Of a DNA stretch of 64,000 bases, positions 17,407 through 29,428 are shown piece after piece; positions within the stretch are counted from its first letter, which is position 1; each line of letters starts with the position of its first letter. The notes under the pieces were generated by a model, which saw nothing but the letters and a program-made list of their open reading frames with translations, searched no databases and was not told the DNA's origin. Where the stretch lies: positions 2,895,001-2,959,000 of the forward strand of contig NZ_CP049259.1 of NCBI RefSeq assembly GCF_011047315.1, read 5' to 3'. A program made the translations under genes and the position numbers. Origin of the DNA: Altererythrobacter sp. BO-6 (lineage in GTDB: Bacteria; Pseudomonadota; Alphaproteobacteria; Sphingomonadales; Sphingomonadaceae).

Positions 17407-18218
17407 GCGGCCCGGGCGGGTTTTGCGACCAGTCCCAGCGCCAATGCATAACCCAGGATCGGCGCGGCGCCGTATCCGATCAGCGGGGTGGGGTAATTCG
17501 ACAGCAGCGCCATCAGCATGAAGCCGCCGAGCGTGCCCGCCAGCGCGAAACACTCTGCGGTCGGCATCGGCACCGCCTTGAGGATCAGCAGGAAACAGGC
17601 CAGCCAGGCGAACAGCAAGCCGAGCGCCATAAGCGGCTGGACTCGGGCCGCATCGACCAGGACGCGCTCGACAAAAGGCTGTGCAGGCAATTCACCATGC
17701 ATCGCCGCGATCAGGCTGGCGACAAAGGCGATTACCGCCACCACGCCGGGCTTCCAGCTCGGCTTGGCGAAATAGAGCCCCGCACTGGCGCCCAGCACCG
17801 CGAAACCCAGCGCGGCATCGGGCTGGACCAGTGCGGCGAAGGCCGCAGCGAGCAGGATTGGCGGCGCATAGTCGGGCTCGCGCGCGGCGAGTACGGCGAT
17901 CGTTGGCAGCGCCAGCATCCCGGCATGGAGCTGGAACGGGCCAAGCGGCAGCCAGCGCGCAATCCCGTTCAGCTCGGGCCCGGTCGCCAGCGGCACGAAC
18001 AGCAGTACCAGAAGGGTGACGATCATTATGCGCTGGAGCCTTCGCCCTGAAAGAGCGGTGAGCAATGCGGCAAGCGCCAGCCCTGCGATCAGCGCGCCTG
18101 AATTGATCGCCAGATAGTGCACCGGCGCCCCGGCGTAGGCCATCCACGCCAGCCCGGCCAGCACCGGCAAGGCCAGCGCGAGCAGTGCGGACAGTCGCTC
18201 ATTCAGCCGCTGCCGCAC
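17388..18218 (-). CDS. Polytopic membrane protein of unknown function, weak SEDS (FtsW/RodA) resemblance
   Basis: Protein of 276 residues with about eight hydrophobic segments and almost no soluble loops. One stretch, NGIARWLPLGPFQLHAGMLA followed about 35 residues later by QPDAALGFAVL, recalls the SEDS signature in which a GARRWI-LG-xQPSE loop is followed by a QPDLG segment. The catalytic Asp environment of FtsW/RodA is not evident and the protein is shorter than SEDS enzymes. The start is GTG at 18218. It lies just downstream of lpdA on the same strand (15 bases) and overlaps the convergent peptidase gene. No assigned function. Confidence 0.6.
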   Translation of the reverse strand: MRQRLNERLSALLALALPVLAGLAWMAYAGAPVHYLAINSGALIAGLALAALLTALSGRRLQRIMIVTLLVLLFVPLATGPELNGIARWLPLGPFQLHAGMLALPTIAVLAAREPDYAPPILLAAAFAALVQPDAALGFAVLGASAGLYFAKPSWKPGVVAVIAFVASLIAAMHGELPAQPFVERVLVDAARVQPLMALGLLFAWLACFLLILKAVPMPTAECFALAGTLGGFMLMALLSNYPTPLIGYGAAPILGYALALGLVAKPARAAHTPLG

Positions 18219-18233
18219 CTGCGTCGCGCCGGA

Positions 18234-19631
<1,398 letters not shown>

Positions 19632-19642
19632 ATTTCGTCTCA

Positions 19643-19714
19643 CGTCATCCCCGCGCACGCGGGGATCCAGTTTGCACCCTCCGCCGGTGGATTCCCGCGT
19701 TCGCGGGAACGACG
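19643..19714. repeat. 72-bp dispersed repeat with inverted ends (copy 2)
   Basis: Same architecture as the element at 7153-7233: outer CGTCAT/ACGACG ends, inner hairpins CCCCGCG-CAC-GCGGGG and TTCCCGCG-TT-CGCGGGAA, and an about 20-base divergent centre. It fills the spacer between sucB and lpdA within an operon, so it must be tolerated in, or act on, the polycistronic RNA. Confidence 0.75.
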
Positions 19715-19732
19715 AAGGATGGTAGGGGGATA

Positions 19733-20956
19733 TCACAAATCGATCAGCATCCGCGTGGGATCTTCGATCGCTTCCTTGATGATCTTCAGCGCGGTCACGG
19801 CCTCTCGCCCGTCGATCAGGCGGTGGTCATAGCTGAGCGCGATATACATCATCGGGCGGATCACGATCTGTCCATCGACCACCACCGGGCGATCCTCGAT
19901 CCGGTGCAGGCCCAGCACGGCCGACTGCGGCGGGTTGATGATCGGGGTCGACATCAGCGATCCGAACACGCCGCCGTTACTTATGGTGAAGGTGCCGCCG
20001 CTCATGTCTTCCATAGTCAGCGTGCCTTCCTTGGCGCGCTGGCCGAAATCGGCGATATCCTTCTCGATCCGCGCGAAGCTCTTCTTGTCGGCATCGCGCA
20101 CCACCGGCACGACCAGGCCGTTCGGGGCGGAAACCGCTACCGAAATGTCGACATAGTCGTGATAGACGATCTCGTCGCCTTCGATATAAGCGTTGACCGC
20201 GGGCACATCCTTCAGCGCCAGGCACGCGGCCTTGGCGAAGAAGCCCATGAAGCCGAGCCGCACATCGTGCTTCTTGGCGAACAGGTCCTTGTACTTGTTG
20301 CGCGCCTCGATCACCGCCGACATGTCGACATCGTTGAAGGTGGTGAGCAGCGCGGCATTGTCCTGCGCGCTCTTGAGCCGCTTGGCGATGGTCTGGCGCA
20401 TCCGCGTCATCTTGACGCGCTCGCTGTTGCGGCCCGCACCAGTCGATGCAGCTGCGGGTGTCGGGGCCGGTGCGGGCGAGGGGGCGGGTGCGCCCGATTC
20501 CTTCGCTTTGGCGGCTGCCAGAACGTCTTCCTTGGTCAGGCGTCCGTCCTTGCCGGTGCCCTTGATCGTAGTCGGATCGACCCCGTGTTCCAGCACGGCG
20601 CGGCGCACTGCAGGCGACATCGTGACCGCGTCGCCAGCCGGTGCTGCCTCTTCCTTGGCGGCAGGGGCGGGCGCAGGTTCCTTCGCGGCCGCGGGCTTGC
20701 TTGCGGCGGCACCGCCGCTGCCTTCCTCGATTACCGCGATCACTGCGCCGACTTCGACCGTGTCGCCTACGGCAACCACGTGTTCGCCCATCACGCCGGC
20801 AACGGGCGAGGGCACGTCGACCGCGACCTTGTCGGTTTCGAGGCTGGCGATCGGCTCGTCCGCCGCAACCGCGTCACCGGGCTGCTTGAGCCATTCGCCG
20901 ACAGTCGCTTCGCTGACCGATTCACCCAGGGTGGGAACTTTGACTTCAGTGGCCAT
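19733..20956 (-). CDS. sucB: 2-oxoglutarate dehydrogenase E2, dihydrolipoyl succinyltransferase
   Basis: Transfers the succinyl group from lipoamide to CoA. Residues 1-77 form the lipoyl domain with Lys43 in ETDKVAV. An Ala/Pro linker leads to the E3-binding domain (about 114-148, [20 protein letters not shown]), a second linker and the catalytic domain with the C-terminal [13 protein letters not shown]. Length 407 residues is typical. The ATG at 20956 is 12 bases after the sucA stop. Confidence 0.97.
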   Translation of the reverse strand: MATEVKVPTLGESVSEATVGEWLKQPGDAVAADEPIASLETDKVAVDVPSPVAGVMGEHVVAVGDTVEVGAVIAVIEEGSGGAAASKPAAAKEPAPAPAAKEEAAPAGDAVTMSPAVRRAVLEHGVDPTTIKGTGKDGRLTKEDVLAAAKAKESGAPAPSPAPAPTPAAASTGAGRNSERVKMTRMRQTIAKRLKSAQDNAALLTTFNDVDMSAVIEARNKYKDLFAKKHDVRLGFMGFFAKAACLALKDVPAVNAYIEGDEIVYHDYVDISVAVSAPNGLVVPVVRDADKKSFARIEKDIADFGQRAKEGTLTMEDMSGGTFTISNGGVFGSLMSTPIINPPQSAVLGLHRIEDRPVVVDGQIVIRPMMYIALSYDHRLIDGREAVTALKIIKEAIEDPTRMLIDL

Positions 20957-20968
20957 GTATTTGTTTCC

Positions 20969-23806
20969 TTAGGCCTTCTTTTTGGAGGACTTGGTGGAAT
21001 TGGGAGCGCTGCCGAGGCCAAGTGCTTCGGCGATCAGCCTTTCTTGCTGTTCCTGGTGGCGGCTGGCGAGGCCGGTCGCCGGCGAAGCCGAAGCGTCGCG
21101 CCCGGCATAGCGCGGCCGCATGCCGTCATGCCCGGCATTGCTCAGCGCTTCCTCGATCTGGCTTTCGACGAAGAACCACGCACCATTGTTCTTGGGTTCT
21201 TCCTGGCACCAGATGACCTCTTCGAGTTTGCTCATCCGCTTCAGCCGGGCGCTCAGTGCTTCTCCGGGGAAGGGATAGAGCTGTTCGATCCGTACGATCG
21301 ACACGTCCTTCAGCCCTTCCTCGTCGCGCTTGTCCATCAGGTCATAGGCGACCTTGCCGCTGCACAGCACCAGGCGGCGCACCTTCTTGTCATCGATCGC
21401 CGTCATGTCGGACTTGATCCGCATGAAGTGCTGCTCGCCCATGAATTCCGATGCGCTGCTCTTGGCCTTGGGATGGCGCAGCAGGCTCTTGGGCGTCATG
21501 ATGATCAGCGGCTTGCGGAACGGGCGCAGCATCTGGCGGCGAAGGACGTGGAAGTAGTTCGCCGGTGTGGTGATGTTGCAGACCTGGATATTGTCGTTCG
21601 CGCACAACTGCAGGAAGCGTTCGAGCCGCGCCGAGCTGTGCTCTGGCCCCTGGCCCTCGTAGCCATGCGGCAGCAGCATCACCAGGCCGTTGGCGCGCAG
21701 CCATTTGGCTTCGCCGCTGGCGACGAACTGGTCGATCATGATCTGCGCGCCATTGGCGAAGTCGCCAAACTGCGCTTCCCACAGTACCAGCGTCTTGGGA
21801 TCGGCCATGGCAAAGCCATATTCGAAGCCGAGCACGCCATATTCGCTGAGCGGGCTGTCATAGACCTCGAACTTGCCGTGCGGCAGCGTGGTGAGCGGGA
21901 TGTATTTGCGCTCGGTCTTCTGGTCGACCCACACCGCATGGCGCTGGCTGAAGGTGCCGCGGCCCGAATCCTGCCCTGACAGGCGCACGCCGAAGCCTTC
22001 GGTCACCAGGCTGCCGAAGGCGAGCGCCTCGGCGGTGGCCCAGTCAAACCCGTCACCCTGCTTGAACATGTCAGCACGACCTTCGATCACGCGGCGCAGT
22101 GTCTTGTGCGCTTCCAGATCGTCAGGGACGGTGGTCAGCGTGCGGCCCAGGCTGTCGAACAGCTTCTTTTCGATCGCGGTTTCGATATTGCGCCGCGCGC
22201 CTTCCGGATCGACCGGCTTGTTGAGGCCCGCCCAGCGCCCACCGAACCAGTCCGCCTCATTCGGTTTATAGCTCTTGGCAGCTTCGAATTCCTCGTCCAG
22301 CTGGGCGATGAATTCCTCGCGCAGTTGCGGCGCATAGCCCTTCTGGATCACGCCTTCCTCGATCAGCCGGTCAGCATAGAGCACGCTCACCTTGGGGTGC
22401 TGGCGGATCGCGTCATACATCAGCGGCTGGGTGAACTTGGGCTCGTCGCCTTCATTGTGGCCGAACCGGCGATAGCACCACATGTCGATCACGATGTCGC
22501 GGCCGAAGGTCTGGCGGTAATCGACCGCCAGCTTGCAGGCAAAGGTCACCGCTTCGGGATCGTCGCCATTGACGTGCAGGATCGGCGCCATCACGCCCTT
22601 GGCCACGTCACTGGGATAGGGCGACCCGCGCGAGAACTTGGGCGCGGTGGTAAAACCGATCTGGTTGTTGATGATGAAGTGCAGGCAGCCGCCGGTGTTG
22701 TAGCCGGGCACGCCTGACATGCCGAGGCATTCCCACACCACGCCCTGGCCGGCAAAGGCGGCATCGCCGTGGATCAGCACCGGCAGCACCTGCTCGTGCT
22801 TCTTCAAGTCGTCGCGGATCGCCTGTTGCGCCCGCGCCTTGCCCAGCACCACCGGATCGACCGCTTCGAGGTGCGAGGGGTTGGGCACCAGGCTCATATG
22901 CACTTCGATCCCGTCGAATTCACGGTCGGTGCTGGTGCCGAGGTGGTACTTCACATCGCCCGAACCGCCCACTTCGTCAGGCTGGGCGCTGCCGCCGGAG
23001 AATTCGTGGAAGATCACCTTGTAGGGCTTGCCCATGACGTTCGCGAGCACGTTCAGGCGGCCACGATGGGCCATGCCGTAGATGATCTCGCGCACGCCAT
23101 TGGCGCCGCCATATTTGATCACCGCTTCGAGCGCGGGGATCATCGATTCCCCGCCGTCGAGCCCGAAGCGCTTGGTGCCGACATATTTCTTGGCGAGGAA
23201 TTCCTCATATTGCTCGCCACGGATCACCGCGCCCAGGATCGCGCGCTTGCCTTCGGGGGTGAACTGGATCGTTTCGCCCGGGCGTTCGAACTTGTCCTGC
23301 AGGAAGCGCCGCTCTTCCGTGTCGGCGATGTGCATGTATTCGAGGCCAACCTTGCCGCAATAGGTCGCACGCAAGGCCTGGTAGAGCTCGCCCACCGTGG
23401 TCCATTCAAGGCCCAGCACCCCGCCGACGTAAACCTCGGTCGATTCCTGGTTGGCAAAGCCGTGGAATTCCAGTGTGAGGTCCTGCGGGTCTTCGCGCAT
23501 GTGCAGGCCCAGCGGATCGAGATCGGCTGCCATATGCCCGCGCACACGGTAGAGCCGCACCAGCATCATCGCCTTGATCGAATTGGCGGCGGCCTGTTCG
23601 ATCGACTTCGCATCGACCGGCTTGCCGGCCTTGGCGGCGGCTTCCTTGACGGCGGCCTTCAGCTGCGTGGGATCGAGCGCGGAAGTGAGGTCCGCGCCCG
23701 CATCCGCGACCGTTTCCAGCCAGCGCGGATTGCCCCAGCTGGGGCCGGGTTGCGGGCCGTCCTGGTCGCCCAGTTCGGGGAGGAAGGTGTGGCTTTCGTT
23801 ACCCAT
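20969..23806 (-). CDS. sucA: 2-oxoglutarate dehydrogenase E1 component
   Basis: Thiamine-diphosphate-dependent E1 of 945 residues that decarboxylates 2-oxoglutarate. Visible family marks are VRLYRVRGHMAADLDPLG near the N-terminus, GMAHRGRLNVLANVMGKP, IHGDAAFAGQGVVWE, CYRRFGHNEGDEP, the pyrimidine-domain VLGFEYGFAMADP and the C-terminal IVRIEQLYPFP. Start ATG at 23806 with GGAG just upstream. It lies between sucD and sucB with short spacers, so one transcript is likely from mdh through sucB. Confidence 0.97.
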   Translation of the reverse strand: MGNESHTFLPELGDQDGPQPGPSWGNPRWLETVADAGADLTSALDPTQLKAAVKEAAAKAGKPVDAKSIEQAAANSIKAMMLVRLYRVRGHMAADLDPLGLHMREDPQDLTLEFHGFANQESTEVYVGGVLGLEWTTVGELYQALRATYCGKVGLEYMHIADTEERRFLQDKFERPGETIQFTPEGKRAILGAVIRGEQYEEFLAKKYVGTKRFGLDGGESMIPALEAVIKYGGANGVREIIYGMAHRGRLNVLANVMGKPYKVIFHEFSGGSAQPDEVGGSGDVKYHLGTSTDREFDGIEVHMSLVPNPSHLEAVDPVVLGKARAQQAIRDDLKKHEQVLPVLIHGDAAFAGQGVVWECLGMSGVPGYNTGGCLHFIINNQIGFTTAPKFSRGSPYPSDVAKGVMAPILHVNGDDPEAVTFACKLAVDYRQTFGRDIVIDMWCYRRFGHNEGDEPKFTQPLMYDAIRQHPKVSVLYADRLIEEGVIQKGYAPQLREEFIAQLDEEFEAAKSYKPNEADWFGGRWAGLNKPVDPEGARRNIETAIEKKLFDSLGRTLTTVPDDLEAHKTLRRVIEGRADMFKQGDGFDWATAEALAFGSLVTEGFGVRLSGQDSGRGTFSQRHAVWVDQKTERKYIPLTTLPHGKFEVYDSPLSEYGVLGFEYGFAMADPKTLVLWEAQFGDFANGAQIMIDQFVASGEAKWLRANGLVMLLPHGYEGQGPEHSSARLERFLQLCANDNIQVCNITTPANYFHVLRRQMLRPFRKPLIIMTPKSLLRHPKAKSSASEFMGEQHFMRIKSDMTAIDDKKVRRLVLCSGKVAYDLMDKRDEEGLKDVSIVRIEQLYPFPGEALSARLKRMSKLEEVIWCQEEPKNNGAWFFVESQIEEALSNAGHDGMRPRYAGRDASASPATGLASRHQEQQERLIAEALGLGSAPNSTKSSKKKA

Positions 23807-23834
23807 TACAATTCTCCGGGGAGGAGGAGGCGTG

Positions 23835-24725
23835 TCAGGCGAGTTCCTTCAACAGCGCGTCAAGCGTGGTGCCGAGTTCTGAAGGCGAGGGCGAAACGCG
23901 GATGCCTGCGCTTTCCATCGCCGCGATCTTGTCTTCCGCGCCGCCCTGGCCGCCCGAGACGATTGCGCCCGCGTGGCCCATGCGGCGGCCCGGAGGGGCG
24001 GTGCGGCCGGCGATGAAGCCGACCATCGGCTTCTTGCGGCCTTTCTTCGCCTGTTCCTTGATGAATTCGGCGGCTTCTTCCTCGGCGCTGCCACCGATTT
24101 CGCCGATCATGATGATAGACTTGGTTTCGTCGTCGGAAAGGAACATGTCGAGCACGTCGATGAAATTGGTGCCGTTGACCGGGTCACCGCCGATGCCGAC
24201 CGCGGTAGTCTGGCCCAGGCCCACCATGGTGGTCTGGTGCACGGCTTCATAGGTTAGCGTGCCCGAACGCGAAACGACACCGACGCTGCCCTTCTTGAAG
24301 ATCGAACCGGGCATGATGCCGATCTTGCATTCGCCCGGCGTCAGCACGCCGGGGCAGTTCGGGCCGATCAGGCGCGACTTGGAGCCGCTGAGCGCGCGCT
24401 TCACGCGTACCATGTCGAGCACCGGAATGCCCTCGGTGATACAGACGATCAGCTCCATCTCGGCATCGATCGCTTCGAGGATCGAGTCCGCGGCGAACGG
24501 CGGCGGCACATAGATGCACGAAGCGGTGGCGCCGGTGGCCTTCTTCGCATCGCCGACCGTGTCGTAGACCGGCAGGCCAATATGCTCGGTGCCGCCCTTT
24601 CCGGGGGTGACGCCCGCAACCATCTGCGTGCCATAGGCCAGCGCCTGCTGCGTGTGGAAGGTGCCGGTGTCGCCGGTCATCCCCTGGGTGATGACCTTGG
24701 TGTCTTTGTTTACGAGGATGGACAT
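23835..24725 (-). CDS. sucD: Succinyl-CoA synthetase alpha subunit
   Basis: Alpha subunit of 296 residues that carries the phosphohistidine. [20 protein letters not shown] opens the CoA-binding domain; [20 protein letters not shown] holds the active-site His region. Start ATG at 24725. It needs the beta subunit SucC, which is usually encoded immediately upstream but here is replaced by a 35-base gap to mdh; sucC must lie elsewhere in the genome. Confidence 0.97.
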   Translation of the reverse strand: MSILVNKDTKVITQGMTGDTGTFHTQQALAYGTQMVAGVTPGKGGTEHIGLPVYDTVGDAKKATGATASCIYVPPPFAADSILEAIDAEMELIVCITEGIPVLDMVRVKRALSGSKSRLIGPNCPGVLTPGECKIGIMPGSIFKKGSVGVVSRSGTLTYEAVHQTTMVGLGQTTAVGIGGDPVNGTNFIDVLDMFLSDDETKSIIMIGEIGGSAEEEAAEFIKEQAKKGRKKPMVGFIAGRTAPPGRRMGHAGAIVSGGQGGAEDKIAAMESAGIRVSPSPSELGTTLDALLKELA

Positions 24726-24760
24726 TCAGTCTCTCCTGAGAAGATTGGACAGGATAGCGA

Positions 24761-25996
<1,236 letters not shown>

Positions 25997-27961
25997 TCAG
26001 CTGGCCTTGCGCACCGGGACGCCTTCATCGGCTTCCTGCGCCAGCAACATGGCGGCCAGGTAATCCGGCACCGGGCGGCTGAAGTGATAGCCCTGGCCCA
26101 GCGTACAGCCCGCCTCGCGCATCAGCTTGACCTGCTCGGGAGTCTCGATGCCTTCCGCCACGATTTCCATGTCGAGCGTCGAGCCCATTTCGGCCACGGC
26201 GCGGATGATCGCTTCGCTTTTCTTGCCGACATTGGGGCCGGACACGAAGCTGCGATCGATCTTGATCTTCGAGAAGGGGAAGGAGTTGATATAGCCCAGC
26301 GAGGAATAGCCGGTGCCGAAGTCATCCAGTGCGAAGCGCACCCCGATGCTGGCGAGCTCGTCGATGAACTCCGCCGTCGAATGGTTGTCTTCGATAAACA
26401 GGCTTTCCGTAACTTCCAGTTCCAGCCGTTTGGGATCGAGCCCGGCTTCGCGCAGCGCGTTCCTGATGCCCAGCGCGGCGCCCGGTGCGCGGATCTGCAG
26501 CGGGGAAAGGTTCACCGCCACGCTGACATGTTCGGGCCATTGCGCGGCGGTGCGCGCGGCCTGCGCGGTGATCCAGTTGCCCAGCGTAACGATGACGCCC
26601 GATTCCTCGGCCACCGGAATGAATTCGTCGGGCCGCATCTCGCCCTTTTCGGGGTGGAACCAGCGCACCAGCGCTTCGAACGCGCGGATCTTGCCCGTTT
26701 CCAGGTCAACCAGCGGCTGGAAGAAGATCGACAACTCGTCACGCAGCAGGGCGGCGCGCAATTCGCCTTCGATTTCGCGGCGGCGCACAAGGTGGCGGTT
26801 CATCGACGGCGCATAGAAGCTGGTCTGCGATCGGCCCGCGACCTTGGCATGGTACAGCGCGACATCGGCGCGCTGCATCAGCGTGTCTATATCCTCCGCA
26901 TCTTCGGGCATCAGCGCCACCCCGACCGAAGCACGCACATCGAGCCGCGAATTGTCGAGCCTGACCGGGCGCATGATTTCGATATGGATTTCGCTTGCCA
27001 GCATTTCGGCGTGCTTGCGCCCTTCAATCGGGCAATAGAGCACAAACTCGTCACCGCCGAAGCGGGCGACGGTGGAACCTTCAGGGGCGACCTCGCGCAG
27101 GCGCTGGCCCACTTCGCACAGCACCTGGTCACCGGCGGGATGGCCAAGCAGGTCGTTCACTTCCTTGAACCGGTCAAGGTCGACCCAGAAAACCGCAGCG
27201 TGAGCGCCCGGCTCGATCGCCATCATGCTTTCGACCATGGCGTGGTTGAGCCCCGCGCGATTGGCGAGCCCGGTCACCACGTCGGTGCGGGCAAGATCGC
27301 GCATGGAGTCTGCCATGCGCGCGCTGTTTTCCGCCGCAGCGATTGAATTCTGCAAGATCTTGTAGACACTTAATGTGATCGACCACATCGCCGGGATCAG
27401 CAGCGCCATGGTCACGAACAGGGTGATGAAAGGGATAGTTCCGATCACCAGCGCGGCCGCCATGAGCGGTGCGAAGACCAGCACCAATTGCCCGAAGGCA
27501 ATGCCCGGCCGCCCGGCATCGCGCGCGCAAATGCCCACGCCATAGCAGACCGCATTGGCAACCATCAGCACCTGCACGGCAGTGGCAGTCTGGTGGACGA
27601 TCGTGAGCGCGGTGATGACTCCCAGGATCAAGGCGTAGCTGAACGCACCGATTTCCCAGACGAGCTCTAGCTTGCGCGTGCTGATTGCCCGCTCTTTGGT
27701 GGCAAGTTCGAACGCGGCGAAAACACGCGCGATGGCAATCACCGTCAGCAGGATGCAGCCGGCATAAAGTTCGGGAACCCCAGCCACCCAGGCGGCGATC
27801 GCCGACGAGGCGATGCCGTTGAACGCGCCGATCGCCAGGCTGGACGGCTGGGCGTAGAGCGTAGCCACAAGGGTACGCCGCACCTGCGCCGACAATTCGT
27901 CGGTTTTCGTGCGGAGCACTAGGCGGCGCCAAAAACCGCCGGGGGCTGTCGTCTCTGTCAT
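25997..27961 (-). CDS. Membrane-bound GGDEF-EAL cyclic-di-GMP enzyme
   Basis: Protein of 654 residues. Residues about 30-205 contain about six hydrophobic segments forming a membrane sensor. The GGDEF domain has an intact GGDEF at 302-306, with no RxxD inhibitory site in the expected position. The EAL domain has EALVRW at 429-434, EVTES, DDFGTGYSS, KIDRSFV and EGIE, all the metal-binding parts. It may therefore both make and degrade c-di-GMP; which dominates cannot be told. Monocistronic, transcribed toward mdh. Confidence 0.92.
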   Translation of the reverse strand: MTETTAPGGFWRRLVLRTKTDELSAQVRRTLVATLYAQPSSLAIGAFNGIASSAIAAWVAGVPELYAGCILLTVIAIARVFAAFELATKERAISTRKLELVWEIGAFSYALILGVITALTIVHQTATAVQVLMVANAVCYGVGICARDAGRPGIAFGQLVLVFAPLMAAALVIGTIPFITLFVTMALLIPAMWSITLSVYKILQNSIAAAENSARMADSMRDLARTDVVTGLANRAGLNHAMVESMMAIEPGAHAAVFWVDLDRFKEVNDLLGHPAGDQVLCEVGQRLREVAPEGSTVARFGGDEFVLYCPIEGRKHAEMLASEIHIEIMRPVRLDNSRLDVRASVGVALMPEDAEDIDTLMQRADVALYHAKVAGRSQTSFYAPSMNRHLVRRREIEGELRAALLRDELSIFFQPLVDLETGKIRAFEALVRWFHPEKGEMRPDEFIPVAEESGVIVTLGNWITAQAARTAAQWPEHVSVAVNLSPLQIRAPGAALGIRNALREAGLDPKRLELEVTESLFIEDNHSTAEFIDELASIGVRFALDDFGTGYSSLGYINSFPFSKIKIDRSFVSGPNVGKKSEAIIRAVAEMGSTLDMEIVAEGIETPEQVKLMREAGCTLGQGYHFSRPVPDYLAAMLLAQEADEGVPVRKAS

Positions 27962-28058
27962 GACCTTTGCGCACTAGCGCAAAGACGTCACCGAGCGGTT
28001 AATGCACTGCTTACCAAAACGGCTGATCAAATGAATAGCTGTATCAGGACCGATCCCG

Positions 28059-28382
28059 TCAGGCGCTGGCCGGGCGTTCTGCCGCTTCCATGCTGCGCGC
28101 GGCAACCAGCGCCATCCGCCGGTCGAGCAGGCGGCAGATGCCCAGCCACCGGTCACATGCAACGCGGTCGCCGGCCAGGAACGCCGCCTCGGCCTCTGCC
28201 CGCGCAGCATGTGCTGCGCCCAGGCCATGTACGGCGAAATGGCGCAGCGCTGTTTCCAGCATGGCCTCGCTGGCACCGCTCTCGGCATTGTCATTGGCCG
28301 AGTGGAGCGGTGCGTGCACAGCTAGTGCGCGCGCAAGCGGGCCTTGCCGCAGCTTGCGTGCAGCTTCGGAATTGGATTGCAT
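28059..28382 (-). CDS. Small hypothetical protein, 107 residues
   Basis: Ala-rich, probably helical cytoplasmic protein. ATG start at 28382. The segment LARALAVHAPLHSANDNAES is followed by LETALRHFAVHGLGAAHAAR and FLAGDRVACDRWLGICRLLD, with clear amphipathic periodicity and codon use like its neighbours. No family recognised. It is divergent from the importer genes and 97 bases upstream of the GGDEF-EAL gene on the same strand. Confidence 0.6.
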   Translation of the reverse strand: MQSNSEAARKLRQGPLARALAVHAPLHSANDNAESGASEAMLETALRHFAVHGLGAAHAARAEAEAAFLAGDRVACDRWLGICRLLDRRMALVAARSMEAAERPASA

Positions 28383-28552
28383 TTGGTGCGACCTCGGGGG
28401 CGTTATCGTTGAAGAACGGCCGTTATAGCGCAGCCAGCCTAAAGCTTGGTTCTGCGAGAAGGTTAACCGGTCGTTTGCGCTGTTTTTCGAAGTGGCGAGC
28501 TACCGCAAGTGCGCTTGCAGCATGGCAGCGCGGCCTTTATCGCGGGCGATGA

Positions 28553-29428
28553 ATGGGATCGAAATGCACCACGGCACGCATCGGGATTGGGCGGCCCGGA
28601 AAGCTTGCGCGCGCGTTGCTGGCGGCTGCGTCGCTGGCGCTGGCGGGCTGTGCCGCTGCGCCTGAGCGGGATGACAGCGCGGAGGCGGAATTCCCGCGCA
28701 TTGTCAGCCTCAACCCCTGCATCGATGCGGTGCTGGTGGAACTGGCCGCGCCGGACCAGTTGCTGGCGATTTCGCATTACAGCCGCGATCCGGCGGCAAG
28801 CTCGATCCCGGCAGGCGTCGCGGCGCGCTATCGCACGACCGGCGGCACGGTGGAAGAAGTGCTGGCGCTCGATCCGGACCTGGTGCTGGCGTCGAGTTTC
28901 CTGCCGCCTGCGACCCGGACGGCGCTGGAGGATCTGGGGGTGGAAGTGGCTACCTTCGGGATAGCGGCCACGCCTGATGCGAGTATTGCCCAATTGCGCG
29001 AGATCGCCCGGCTGGCAGGGCGTGAGGCATCCGGTGAGGCGCTTGTCGCCGAGATCAAGGCCGCGCTGGCGGTAACCGGGGCATACCCTGACGAGCCCGC
29101 TCTCAGCGCCGTACTCTGGCAACCGGGCCAGATCGTCCCGGGTGAGGCGACACTGGTGAGCGCGCTGATGCGGCACACCGGCTTTGCCAGCCAGAGCGCG
29201 GCCCTGGGGATGGGGCAGGCCGATTACCTGTCGCTCGAACAAGTGCTGGCGAACCCGCCAGATGTCCTGCTGGTGGCAGGCGACGCGCCGGCCCAGCGCC
29301 ATCCCGCGCTGCAGCAATTGCACGGCACGCGGATCGCCAGCTTCGATCCCTCGCTCATCTATTGCGGCGGGCCGAGCATGATCCGCGCGGCGGAGCGGCT
29401 GGCGGCGATCAGGGACAGTGCCACATGA
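28553..29428 (+). CDS. ABC importer substrate-binding lipoprotein, BtuF/FecB type
   Basis: Protein of 291 residues with a lipobox LALAGC (Cys33) after a long n-region. The two-lobed cobalamin/haem/siderophore-binder pattern is present: PRIVSLNPCIDAVLVELAAP, TTGGTVEEVLALDPDLVLAS and YLSLEQVLANPPDVLLVAGD. Its stop overlaps the permease ATG (ATGA). The SLNPC...AISHYSRDP pattern is BtuF-like, but no cobalamin riboswitch or TonB receptor was seen next to it, so the substrate (cobalamin, haem or Fe-siderophore) stays open. Confidence 0.82.
   Translation: MGSKCTTARIGIGRPGKLARALLAAASLALAGCAAAPERDDSAEAEFPRIVSLNPCIDAVLVELAAPDQLLAISHYSRDPAASSIPAGVAARYRTTGGTVEEVLALDPDLVLASSFLPPATRTALEDLGVEVATFGIAATPDASIAQLREIARLAGREASGEALVAEIKAALAVTGAYPDEPALSAVLWQPGQIVPGEATLVSALMRHTGFASQSAALGMGQADYLSLEQVLANPPDVLLVAGDAPAQRHPALQQLHGTRIASFDPSLIYCGGPSMIRAAERLAAIRDSAT

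Noticed and set aside
19823..21979. Very long antisense frame (718 codons) opposite sucB and sucA
   Set aside because: It is the mirror of high-GC third-position codon bias in the real genes; the opposite strand encodes unmistakable E2 and E1 proteins.
28383..28552. Possible cobalamin riboswitch before the BtuF-like gene
   Set aside because: The B12-box sequence and the expected long structured leader are absent in the 170-base spacer.
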